DNA of 64,000 nt from assembly GCF_009852415.1 (NCBI RefSeq), contig NZ_WOXS01000002.1:3822001-3886000 (forward strand), written 5' to 3'. A model generated the notes under the pieces. It was not told the DNA's origin and searched no databases. It saw only the letters and a list, made by a program, of their open reading frames with translations. Numbering within the stretch: position 1 is the first letter of the stretch; each line of letters begins with the position of its first letter. Positions 33,849 to 42,811 of the stretch are shown piece after piece. The position numbers and the translations under genes were made by a program. The stretch comes from Streptomyces sp. Tu 3180. GTDB taxonomy: Bacteria > Actinomycetota > Actinomycetes > Streptomycetales > Streptomycetaceae.

Positions 33849-34997
33849 TCAGCTCAGGGACCTGAGCGACGCGGCGTCGTAGGGCGCGAGCTCGTCGAAG
33901 CGGCCGTCGAGCACCTTGGCCGCCCAGTTCGGGTCCTGGAGCAGGGCCCGGCCCACGGCCACGAGGTCGAACTCGTCCCGCTCCATCCGGTCGAGCAGGT
34001 TGTCGAGGCCGCCCACGGCGGCCCCCTCCCCCTGGAACGCCTTGAGGAAGTCACCGCCGTCCAGGCCGACCGACCCGACGGTGATGGCCGGCCGCCCGGT
34101 CAGCTTCTTCGTCCATCCCGCCAGGTTGAGGTCGGCGCCCTCGAACTCGGGGACCCAGTAGCGGCGCGTGGAGGCGTGGAAGGCGTCGACACCGGCCGCG
34201 GCGAGCGGGGACAGGATGGCCTCCAGCTCCTGCGGGGTCTCGGCGAGGCGGGCGTCGTAGGCGTCCTGCTTCCACTGCGAGTAGCGGAAGATCACCGGGA
34301 ACTCCGGGGAGACCGCCTCACGGACCGCCGCCACGATCTCCGTCGCGAACTTCGCACGGGCCACCGGGTCACCGCCGTAGGCGTCGGTACGGCGGTTGGT
34401 GCCGGCCCACAGGAACTGGTCGATGAGGTAGCCGTGGGCACCGTGCAGTTCGACGCCGTCGAAGCCGATCCGCTCGGCCGCGGCGGCGGCCTCCGCGAAG
34501 GCGCCGATCACGTCGTCGAGGTCCTGCCGGGTCATGGCCCTGCCGTCCTCGGTGCCGTCGAGCCGCAGCCCGGACGGCCCGACGGCCGGAGCGCCGGCGA
34601 ACGGCGGCTCCCCCTGCTTGCGCACCATGCCGATGTGCCAGAGCTGGGGCACGATCGTGCCGCCGGCCGCGTGCACCGCCTCGGCGACCTTCGCCCAGCC
34701 CGCGAGCTGCTCCTCCCCGTGGAACCGCGGCACCCGGTCGCTCTGCCCGGCGGAGGGGTGCCCGACGTACGTGCCCTCGGTGACGATCAGCCCGACACCG
34801 GCGGCGGCACGGCGGGAGTAGTACGACACCACGTCCTCGCCCGGGACGCCGCCCGGCGAGAACATCCGGGTCATCGGCGCCATGGCGATGCGGTTCGGGA
34901 CGGTCAGGCCGTTGATCACGGCCGGACGGGAGAGGATCCGGGCCGCGCGGGAGGCGGTGCCGGAGACCTCGGGGGCTTCGGAGGGGGTGACGGTCAC
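33849..34997 (-). CDS. NADH:flavin oxidoreductase (old yellow enzyme family)
   Basis: 382 residues from GTG 34997, with GAGGAG six bases upstream. FMN TIM-barrel enzyme: RIAMAPMTRMFSPGG near residue 37, PQLWHIGM, GFDGVELHGAHGYLIDQFLW with the conserved HGAHGYL, RTDAYGGD and VGRALLQDPNWAAKV. Reduces activated alkenes with NAD(P)H. Physiological substrate unknown. It is followed by a terminator, then the divergent exporter promoter. Confidence 0.9.
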   Translation of the reverse strand: MTVTPSEAPEVSGTASRAARILSRPAVINGLTVPNRIAMAPMTRMFSPGGVPGEDVVSYYSRRAAAGVGLIVTEGTYVGHPSAGQSDRVPRFHGEEQLAGWAKVAEAVHAAGGTIVPQLWHIGMVRKQGEPPFAGAPAVGPSGLRLDGTEDGRAMTRQDLDDVIGAFAEAAAAAERIGFDGVELHGAHGYLIDQFLWAGTNRRTDAYGGDPVARAKFATEIVAAVREAVSPEFPVIFRYSQWKQDAYDARLAETPQELEAILSPLAAAGVDAFHASTRRYWVPEFEGADLNLAGWTKKLTGRPAITVGSVGLDGGDFLKAFQGEGAAVGGLDNLLDRMERDEFDLVAVGRALLQDPNWAAKVLDGRFDELAPYDAASLRSLS

Positions 34998-35157
34998 GTG
35001 GGGCTCCTCGTCGAGATACCGAAAGGTATGTGCGCATGCATCCACCGCACGTCGACGACAACCGGGGAGCCGGGGGGCGGCATTCCCCCCGCCGGGACCG
35101 TCCGGACGTGACCCCGGCCACATGCGCCTTTCCCCGCGCCGGGAGTACGGTCCCCCG

Positions 35158-35514
35158 ATGAGGACACGAACCCTGCGCTTCGGCCTGTACGCGGACGAGG
35201 AGGCACTGGCGTGGGTCGACACGATCGTCGACGGGGCCGTGGCGTCCCGCGGCGCCCGGATCGCCGGGCGGACCGTCGCCCGCACGTCCCCCGACGGCGG
35301 GACGACGACCGCCGAGCTCTACGACTTCCTGGCGGAGCAGTGGGCCTGGGAGCATCCGGGCCAGAGCGGCGGCACGCGCGAACCGGTCGAACTGCGCGTC
35401 CGCCTGGTGTGCTCCCTGCGGACCTGGCGGGCGGTGCGCAAGGCGGTGCTGCGGGGCCTGTGCCCGCAGGGCACGGCGCCGCACACCTGCCGCGTCCCCT
35501 GGTTCGCCGCCTGA
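35158..35514 (+). CDS. Conserved hypothetical protein, 118 residues
   Basis: ATG 35158: MRTRTLRFGLYADEEALAWV, then VDGAVASRGARIAGRTVART, AELYDFLAEQWAWEHPG and RLVCSLRTWRAVRKAVLRGL. A soluble alpha/beta protein with no recognised motif. It diverges from the old yellow enzyme gene and converges on groEL. Codon use supports coding. Confidence 0.6.
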   Translation: MRTRTLRFGLYADEEALAWVDTIVDGAVASRGARIAGRTVARTSPDGGTTTAELYDFLAEQWAWEHPGQSGGTREPVELRVRLVCSLRTWRAVRKAVLRGLCPQGTAPHTCRVPWFAA

Positions 35515-35552
35515 CCCCTTCCCCCGCACACGTCCCTCTCCCCCGCACACGC

Positions 35553-35596
35553 CCGAGGGCGGCACCCCCTGCCGGAACAGGGGGTGCCGCCCTCGG
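35553..35596. terminator. Strong bidirectional terminator after groEL
   Basis: 19-bp perfect stem CCGAGGGCGGCACCCCCTG / CAGGGGGTGCCGCCCTCGG with loop CCGGAA, between convergent genes. Confidence 0.85.
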
Positions 35597-35632
35597 TACT
35601 GACGGACCGGGTCCGAACCTGAACGGTCAGGC

Positions 35633-37255
<1,623 letters not shown>

Positions 37256-37382
37256 GTGAAGTGGTCCCTCCAGGACTGGGGGTGATTCCTTCGGACCGCG
37301 CCCGCGCCCGCGACGGACGGCTCGTCGGCCTTGTGGTTCCTTGCCCCACCCGGCCCACGGGCCTCACCGACCCGGTCCTTCG

Positions 37383-37445
37383 TTGTCACTCTCACCTTCA
37401 GAGTGCTAACGCCAATGATTAGCACTCGACCCACCCGAGTGCAAG
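37383..37445 (-). promoter_or_regulatory. Doubled CIRCE element (HrcA operators) of groEL
   Basis: Four 9-bp arms are spaced exactly 9 nt apart: TTGTCACTC (37383-37391), GAGTGCTAA (37401-37409), TTAGCACTC (37419-37427) and GAGTGCAAG (37437-37445). Each adjacent outer pair matches TTAGCACTC-N9-GAGTGCTAA, giving two tandem CIRCE copies, one mismatched in its left arm and one in its right. Confidence 0.85.
37416..37444 (-). promoter_or_regulatory. groEL promoter
   Basis: Reading leftward, TTGCAC (37444-37439), 17-bp spacer, TAATCA (37421-37416). The boxes overlap the distal CIRCE, so HrcA binding would block polymerase. Confidence 0.6.
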
Positions 37446-37614
37446 GTGCGCCCGCGAAGCGGGCTCGATGGGGGGTGGTGGTCGGGTGACGGGCGGGCGC
37501 AAGGTGCGCCCGCGAAGCGGGCTCGATGGGGGGTGGTGGTCGGGTGACGGGCGGGCGCAAGGTGCGCCCGCGAAGCGGGCTCGATGGGGGGTGGTGGTCG
37601 GGTGACGGGCGGGC
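37441..37614. repeat. Three perfect 58-bp tandem repeats upstream of groEL
   Basis: Identical units at 37441-37498, 37499-37556 and 37557-37614, with a five-base remnant GCAAG after the third. Each unit carries the hairpin GCCCGCGAAGCGGGC and a G-rich stretch GATGGGGGGTGGTGG. The first unit begins inside the distal CIRCE arm and overlaps the -35 box. There are no spacers, so this is not a CRISPR array. Long frames across it are artefacts. Confidence 0.95.
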
Positions 37615-37694
37615 GCAAGTGCCTACGGGGCTCGAGGGGCGCGCTCAGCCGCGCGCGAACACCCCCGCACGCGCCGCCCGCTCCCGGGCATGGC

Positions 37695-37728
37695 GAAGGG
37701 CCCGCACCCCGGGAGGCGCGGGCCCTTC
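37695..37728. terminator. Terminator of the cold-shock gene
   Basis: GAAGGGCCCGC ... GCGGGCCCTTC, 11-bp stem with a 12-base loop, just downstream of the leftward cspA-type gene. Confidence 0.8.
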
Positions 37729-37761
37729 GTCGGCAGAAGATCCTTGCGGCTGGTAGCGCGT

Positions 37762-37965
37762 TCAGGCGGTGACGCGAACCATGTCGGCCTGCGGGCCCTT
37801 CTGGCCCTGCGAGATCTCGAACTCGACCCGCTGGCCCTCTTCCAGGGTGCGGTAGCCGTCCATCTGGATCGCGCTGTAGTGGACGAAAACATCCGCACCA
37901 CCGTCGACCGCGATGAAGCCGTACCCCTTCTCCGCGTTGAACCACTTGACGGTGCCCTGAGCCAT
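37762..37965 (-). CDS. Cold-shock protein CspA family
   Basis: 67 residues from ATG 37965, GGGGAG seven bases upstream. A complete single cold-shock domain: QGTVKWFNAEKGYGFIAVDG (RNP1 KGYGF) and DVFVHYSAI (RNP2), ending DMVRVTA. The normal length for the short Csp type that acts as an RNA chaperone. The upstream gap is unusually long and AT-rich (see the next entry). Confidence 0.95.
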   Translation of the reverse strand: MAQGTVKWFNAEKGYGFIAVDGGADVFVHYSAIQMDGYRTLEEGQRVEFEISQGQKGPQADMVRVTA

Positions 37966-38030
37966 GCCTAACTCCCCTATTACTGGCCCTTGCACAGATC
38001 CACACTTCGCGGATCCGGGTCAGACCTCAC

Positions 38031-38320
38031 CCCCCAACGGTTGGGGGCGTGCGCCGGAACGCGTCGACCGCGGCTGAATGTATCTGCCCAACTGCCGTCT
38101 GCAACAGGTCAATCGGACGAGAAATCTGGACGCCACGGGCCCGGAATGTGGCGAGAATTCACCCGAATGCAGGGCAAGTCGGGCTACACAAAGGGCGCAA
38201 ATGCCGCGACGGAGACCCACACTTTGGCTACATCCAGTCGGGTGCGCGGCAGGAATTCAAGGTTCCCGATCAGCGGATCGGGGGCGTGTTCCCCAACTCT
38301 ACCGCGCTCAACCCCATGGA
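38031..38320. other. AT-richer gene-free region upstream of the cold-shock gene
   Basis: The gap 37966-38395 has a palindrome CCCCCAACGGTTGGGGG (38031-38047), then about 270 bases with visibly lower GC than the surroundings and no plausible gene. It could hold the csp promoter and a structured leader. I see no definite promoter boxes. Confidence 0.4.
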
Positions 38321-38323
38321 ATT

Positions 38324-38352
38324 GCCCCCTCCGCTTCTCTCACGGAGGGGGC
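38324..38352 (-). terminator. Terminator of the thrC-like/sulfur-carrier operon
   Basis: GCCCCCTCCG-CTTCTCTCA-CGGAGGGGGC on the plus strand, 10-bp stem, 44 nt after the sulfur-carrier stop on the leftward transcript. Confidence 0.8.
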
Positions 38353-38395
38353 AGTGCGACGAACGCCGGGTAACCGGAATTACCGACGGTAATGA

Positions 38396-38671
38396 TCAGC
38401 CGCCGGCGACCGCCGGGATGATGGAGACGCCCGCGCCGTCCGGGGTGGCCGTCTGGAGACCCTGCTCGAAGCGCACGTCGTCGTCGTTGACGTAGACGTT
38501 GACGAAGCGGCGCAGCCTGCCCTGGTCGTCCAGGACCCGGGCGGCGATCCCGGTGTGGTTCTTCTCCAGGTCCTCGATGACCTCGGCGAGGGTGGCGCCC
38601 TCGGCGTCCACCTCGGCCTTGCCGCCGGTGTAGGTGCGCAGGATGGTGGGGATGCGGACGGTCACGCTCAT
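38396..38671 (-). CDS. ThiS/MoaD-like sulfur carrier protein
   Basis: 91 residues, a ubiquitin-like beta-grasp fold: SVTVRIPTILRTYTGGKAEV, EVIEDLEKNHTGIAARVLDD, LRRFVNVYVNDDDVRFEQGL, ending SIIPAVAGG. The C-terminal Gly-Gly is the site adenylated and thiocarboxylated in sulfur carriers (ThiS, MoaD, CysO). Its start overlaps the stop of the thrC-like gene (ATGA), and both lie behind a SAM-I riboswitch, pointing to sulfur amino-acid synthesis rather than thiamine or molybdopterin. Confidence 0.9.
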   Translation of the reverse strand: MSVTVRIPTILRTYTGGKAEVDAEGATLAEVIEDLEKNHTGIAARVLDDQGRLRRFVNVYVNDDDVRFEQGLQTATPDGAGVSIIPAVAGG

Positions 38672-39960
38672 GCGAGGCCTGCCTCTCGGAACGACTCCAG
38701 GTTGGGGCGGATGGTCGCGGTGAGGCCGGTGCCGGCCACCGCGTCGAGGGTCTTCAGGCCGTCACCGGTGTTGAGCACGACGGTGGTCCCGGCCGGGTCG
38801 AGCACGCCGTCGTCGATGAGCTTCTTCGTCACGCCGACCGTCACACCGCCCGCCGTCTCGGCGAAGATGCCCTCGGTGCGGGCGAGCAGCCTGATGGCGT
38901 CCACGACCTGCTCGTCCGTCACGTCCTCCACCGCACCGCCCGTACGGCGCGCGATGTCCAGGACGTACGGGCCGTCGGCGGGGTTGCCGATGGCGAGCGA
39001 CTTGGCGATGGTGTTCGGCTTCTGCGGCCGGACGACGTCGTGCCCCGCCTTGTACGCGGCCGACACCGGCGAGCAGCCCTCGGCCTGCGCACCGAAGATC
39101 TTGTACGGCTTCTCCTCGACCAGACCGAGCTTGATCAGCTCCTGCAGCCCCTTGTCGATCTTCGTGAGCTGCGAGCCGGACGCGATCGGGACGACGATCT
39201 GGTCCGGCAGCCGCCAGCCGAGCTGCTCGCAGATCTCGTACGCGAGGGTCTTCGAGCCCTCCGCGTAGTACGGCCGCAGGTTGACGTTGACGAAGCCCCA
39301 GCCCTCGCCGGCCGGGTCGCCGATCAGCTCGGAGCAGAAGCGGTTCACGTCGTCGTAGTTGCCCTCGATGCCGACGAGCTCGCCGCCGTAGACCGCGGCC
39401 ATGACGACCTTGCCCTGCTCCAGGTCGTGCGGGATGAACACGCAGGAGCGCAGTCCGGCGCGCGCGGCGGCGGCGCCGACGGCGCCGGCCAGGTTGCCGG
39501 TGGAGGAGCAGGACAGGGTGGTGAAGCCGAAGGTGCGGGCGGCCTCCAGGGCCTGGGCGACCACGCGGTCCTTGAAGGAGTGCGTCGGGTTGCCGGAGTC
39601 GTCCTTGACGTACAGGCCGCCGGTGACGCCGAGTTCGCGGGCGAGGTTGTCGGCCTTGACGAGCTTGGTCCAGCCGGGGTTGAGGTTCGGCCGGGTCGCC
39701 ACGTCCGCCGGGACGGGCAGCAGCGGCGCGTAGCGCCAGATGTTCGCGGGGCCCGCCTCGATCCGCTTGCGGAGCTCCTCGGTGTCGTAGTCCGAGAAGT
39801 CGTAGGCGATCTCCAGCGGGCCGAAACACTCCTCGCAGGCGAAGACCGGGCCGAGCGGCACGCGGTGACCGCACTCGCGACAGGAGAGCGCGGCGGCGGG
39901 GCCCAGGTCGACGGAGGGAGCGGCGGAATCGGTGGTGCTTGCAACGGTCTGCACAGCCAT
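38668..39960 (-). CDS. thrC: Threonine synthase-family PLP enzyme
   Basis: 430 residues. N-terminal zinc-like CRECGHRVPLGPVFACEECF, PLP lysine in NPTHSFKDRVVAQAL (about residue 125), SSTGNLAGAVGAAAARAG phosphate loop, and VPIASGSQLTKI. The fold and length fit threonine synthase, which makes Thr from O-phosphohomoserine. Streptomycetes usually carry a threonine synthase in a hom-thrC-thrB operon, so this copy may be a paralog. The coupled sulfur-carrier gene and SAM-I riboswitch fit instead an O-phosphohomoserine sulfhydrylation giving homocysteine (inference). Confidence 0.88.
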   Translation of the reverse strand: MAVQTVASTTDSAAPSVDLGPAAALSCRECGHRVPLGPVFACEECFGPLEIAYDFSDYDTEELRKRIEAGPANIWRYAPLLPVPADVATRPNLNPGWTKLVKADNLARELGVTGGLYVKDDSGNPTHSFKDRVVAQALEAARTFGFTTLSCSSTGNLAGAVGAAAARAGLRSCVFIPHDLEQGKVVMAAVYGGELVGIEGNYDDVNRFCSELIGDPAGEGWGFVNVNLRPYYAEGSKTLAYEICEQLGWRLPDQIVVPIASGSQLTKIDKGLQELIKLGLVEEKPYKIFGAQAEGCSPVSAAYKAGHDVVRPQKPNTIAKSLAIGNPADGPYVLDIARRTGGAVEDVTDEQVVDAIRLLARTEGIFAETAGGVTVGVTKKLIDDGVLDPAGTTVVLNTGDGLKTLDAVAGTGLTATIRPNLESFREAGLA

Positions 39961-39980
39961 GTGAGGCGAGGCCCTTTCTC

Positions 39981-40132
39981 CTCATCTTCCTCACGACGCA
40001 TCTCGCCGTGAGACGGATTTGGCACCTTCCCTAGCCGGGAGCCTCGCGGTGCGATCAACGGTGATCTACGAGAACCGGCTGGAGGGTTGCCGGGGCTTCA
40101 TCGGGCCGTGTCCCTCTGCCCCTCTGGATGAG
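39981..40132 (-). promoter_or_regulatory. SAM-I (S-box) riboswitch
   Basis: On the minus strand the leader reads CTCATC (P1 5' strand), AGAGGGGCAGAGGGACACGG, a GATGAAGCCCCGGCAACC core, GGAAGGTGCCAAATCC, then GCGAGATG and the closing GATGAG (P1 3' strand, 39986-39981). These are the conserved S-box landmarks in order. P1 pairs perfectly over six bases. GAGGAG, a possible ribosome site for the thrC-like gene, overlaps the P1 3' strand, so control may be translational. Confidence 0.92.
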
Positions 40133-40269
40133 CGGTGTTCAGTTGTCCGCGCGGCGACCCCGGCATGCGATGGTCATCCGCGCTGTTCAAGACTGTAACC
40201 GAAGGCCAGGACAATGGAGATAGTCGTCCGAACCGCGAGATGGATCACAGAAGTGAGGAGCCGCAGACC

Positions 40270-41241
40270 GTGCTGGAAGAAGTCGAGCGCTGGCTGAGCG
40301 AACGCTCCTGGTCGGTGACCGACCGTCCGCTGCACCAGATCATGGCGGCCAAGCGCGCCACCGGGCGGACGGTCAGCGTGGTGCTGCCCGCGCTCAACGA
40401 GGAGGAGACGGTCGGCGCCATCGTCTCGGCGGTCCGGCGCGACCTGGTGCTCCGGGTGCCGCTGGTCGACGAGGTCGTGGTCGTCGACTCCGGCTCGACC
40501 GACCGCACGGCCGCGGCGGCCGCCGCGGCCGGGGCGACGGTGGTGCACCGGGACGCGATCCTGCCCCGCATCCCGGCCGTGCCCGGCAAGGGCGAGGTGC
40601 TGTGGCGCTCCCTGCTCGTCACCCGCGGCGACATCGTCTGCTTCGTCGACGCCGACCTCAGGGAGTTCTCCTCCGACTTCGTCTCCGGCATCGTCGGCCC
40701 GCTGCTCACCGACCCGGACGTCCACCTGGTCAAGGCCATGTACGACCGGCCGCTCACGGTGCCCGGCAAGGACGCCCCCGGCACGGTCGCCGCCGGCCAG
40801 GGCGGCCGGGTCACGGAGCTGATGGCCCGCCCGCTGCTCAACATGCACTGGCCGCGGCTGGCCGGCTTCGTCCAGCCGCTCGGCGGCGAGTACGCGGCCC
40901 GCCGCTCCCTGCTGGAACGGCTCCCCTTCCCCGTCGGCTACGGCGTGGAGCTCGGCATGCTGGTCGACGCCCTGCACCTGGTCGGCCTGGACGCCCTGGC
41001 CCAGGTCGACGTCGGCGTCCGCATCCACCGCCACCAGGACGGCCAGGCCCTCGGCCGCATGGCCGCCGCGATCTACCGCACCGCCCAGCTCCGGCTGGCC
41101 CGCGGCCACCTGATCCGCCCGGCCCTCACCCAGTTCGAGCGGACGGGCGACACCTTCGAGCCCCGTACGTACTCCGTCGACACGGAGGAGCGGCCGCCGA
41201 TGGCGGAGATCGCGGAGTACCAGGCACGGGAGGTGGCCTGA
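40270..41241 (+). CDS. gpgS: Glucosyl-3-phosphoglycerate synthase
   Basis: 323 residues from GTG 40270; GTGAGGAG lies nine bases upstream. GT-A fold glycosyltransferase: VSVVLPALNEEETVGAIVSA, VVVVDSGSTDRT, AVPGKGEVLWRSLL and FVDADLREFSSDF (Asp-x-Asp metal site). Transfers glucose from a nucleotide sugar to 3-phosphoglycerate, the first step to glucosylglycerate and to methylglucose lipopolysaccharide in Actinobacteria. The reading frame extends upstream, but the riboswitch region lies there on the other strand. Trehalose genes follow. Confidence 0.88.
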   Translation: MLEEVERWLSERSWSVTDRPLHQIMAAKRATGRTVSVVLPALNEEETVGAIVSAVRRDLVLRVPLVDEVVVVDSGSTDRTAAAAAAAGATVVHRDAILPRIPAVPGKGEVLWRSLLVTRGDIVCFVDADLREFSSDFVSGIVGPLLTDPDVHLVKAMYDRPLTVPGKDAPGTVAAGQGGRVTELMARPLLNMHWPRLAGFVQPLGGEYAARRSLLERLPFPVGYGVELGMLVDALHLVGLDALAQVDVGVRIHRHQDGQALGRMAAAIYRTAQLRLARGHLIRPALTQFERTGDTFEPRTYSVDTEERPPMAEIAEYQAREVA

Positions 41242-41306
41242 CCGGGCCCGCGGTGGACGGCCGATCCGTACGTTTGAGCGTTCGGGGGCGGGCTAGGTTG
41301 AGGTCT

Positions 41307-42728
41307 ATGGCTTCCACGCAGGCTGCTCAGGGTGCTCAGGTGCTGGTCGCGTCGAATCGCGGACCCGTCTCGTACACGGTGGGGGAGGACGGTTCGCTGC
41401 GGGCCAGACGGGGCGGCGGCGGACTGGTGTCCGGACTGTCGGCGATCGGTCCGGAGGCGGGGGCGCTGTGGGTGTGCTCGGCGCTGTCCGACGGCGACCG
41501 CGAGGCCGTGCGGCGCGGGGTCGGCGAGGACGGCGTGCGGATGCTGGACATCCCGGCGGACGTGCACGCCGACGCGTACAACGGGATCGCCAACTCGGTG
41601 CTGTGGTTCGTGCACCACATGCTGTACCAGACCCCGCTGGAGCCGGTCTTCGACGCGGAGTTCCGGCGGCAGTGGGCGTCCTACGAGACGTACAACCGCG
41701 CCTTCGCCGAGGCGCTGGCCGAGGAGGCGGCGCCCGGGGCGGCGGTGCTGGTGCAGGACTACCACCTGACGCTGGTCCCCGGGATGCTCCGCGCGCTCCG
41801 CCCCGACCTGCGGATCGGCCACTTCTCGCACACGCCGTGGGCGCCGCCGGAGTACTTCCGGATGCTGCCCGACGACATCGCCGGCCAGGTGCTGCGCGGG
41901 ATGCTGGGCGCCGACCGGCTGGGCTTCCTCACCCACCGCTGGGCGGACGCGTTCACCGCGTGCTGCGAGCGGTTCGCGGACGGCACCGGGGACACGCGGA
42001 TCGGCGTGCACGGGCTGGGGGCCGACGCGGACTTCCTGCGCGCCCGGTCCCACGAGGCGGACGTCGAGGAGCGGATCGTCGCGCTGCGGGAGGAGATCGG
42101 CACGGCTCCCGACGGCGGCGCGCGCAGGACGATCGTCCGGGTCGACCGGACCGAGCTGTCGAAGAACATCGTGCGCGGCCTGCTGGCCTACCGGCAGCTG
42201 CTGGAGGACCACCCCGAGTGGCGCGAGCGCGTCGTGCACGTCGCCTTCGCCTACCCCTCGCGCCAGGACCTCGCGGTGTACCGCGCGTACACAGCCGAGG
42301 TCCGGCGGGTGGCGGAGGAGATCAACGAGCGGTACGGGACGCCGGGCTGGACCCCGGTCGTGCTGCACGTCAAGGACGACTTCGCCCGGTCGCTGGCGGC
42401 GTACCGACTGGCCGACGTGGCCCTGGTCAACCCGATCCGCGACGGCATGAACCTGGTCGCCAAGGAGGTGCCGGTCGTCTCCGACGCGGGCTGCGCGCTG
42501 GTGCTGTCGCGGGAGGCGGGCGCCCACGAGGAGCTGGGCGAGGACGCGATCACCGTCAACCCGTACGACGTCGTCGACACGGCGAGGGCGCTGCACGAGG
42601 CGCTGTCGACGGCGCCGGAGGAGCGGGCGGCGCGCTCCAAGCGGCTGGCCGCGGCGGCGACCGCGCTGCCGCCGGCGCGGTGGTTCCTGGACCAGCTGGA
42701 CGCGCTGCGGGAGGGGACGCCCGGCTGA
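41307..42728 (+). CDS. otsA: Trehalose-6-phosphate synthase OtsA
   Basis: 473 residues. GT20 family: VLVASNRGPVSYTVGEDGSL, the glycine-rich GGGGLVSGL donor loop near residue 37, VLVQDYHLTLVPGML, FSHTPWAPPEYFRMLP, VDRTELSKNIVRGLLAY and PIRDGMNLVAKE. Joins UDP- or GDP-glucose with glucose 6-phosphate. Followed after 83 nt by otsB in the same direction, completing the two-step trehalose route. Confidence 0.95.
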   Translation: MASTQAAQGAQVLVASNRGPVSYTVGEDGSLRARRGGGGLVSGLSAIGPEAGALWVCSALSDGDREAVRRGVGEDGVRMLDIPADVHADAYNGIANSVLWFVHHMLYQTPLEPVFDAEFRRQWASYETYNRAFAEALAEEAAPGAAVLVQDYHLTLVPGMLRALRPDLRIGHFSHTPWAPPEYFRMLPDDIAGQVLRGMLGADRLGFLTHRWADAFTACCERFADGTGDTRIGVHGLGADADFLRARSHEADVEERIVALREEIGTAPDGGARRTIVRVDRTELSKNIVRGLLAYRQLLEDHPEWRERVVHVAFAYPSRQDLAVYRAYTAEVRRVAEEINERYGTPGWTPVVLHVKDDFARSLAAYRLADVALVNPIRDGMNLVAKEVPVVSDAGCALVLSREAGAHEELGEDAITVNPYDVVDTARALHEALSTAPEERAARSKRLAAAATALPPARWFLDQLDALREGTPG

Positions 42729-42811
42729 CCGGGTGAGGCCGGCCGGTCCGGCCGGCCGGTACGACCGGTCGCGCAGGCGTGCGAGCGCCGGAGCGTGGAT
42801 AGGTTGGCGAC

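Noticed and set aside
37441..37614. CRISPR array
   Set aside because: Units are contiguous and identical with no unique spacers and no cas genes.
37406..38005. 199-codon minus-strand frame across the csp region
   Set aside because: Mixed shadow of the cold-shock gene and repeats; the short Csp frame is the real gene.
38049..38495. 148-codon plus-strand frame in the AT-richer gap
   Set aside because: No ribosome site, atypical codon use and it runs antisense into the sulfur carrier gene.
39981..40132. T-box leader for the thrC-like gene
   Set aside because: No T-box sequence or anticodon-like specifier; the conserved order of blocks is that of a SAM-I aptamer.
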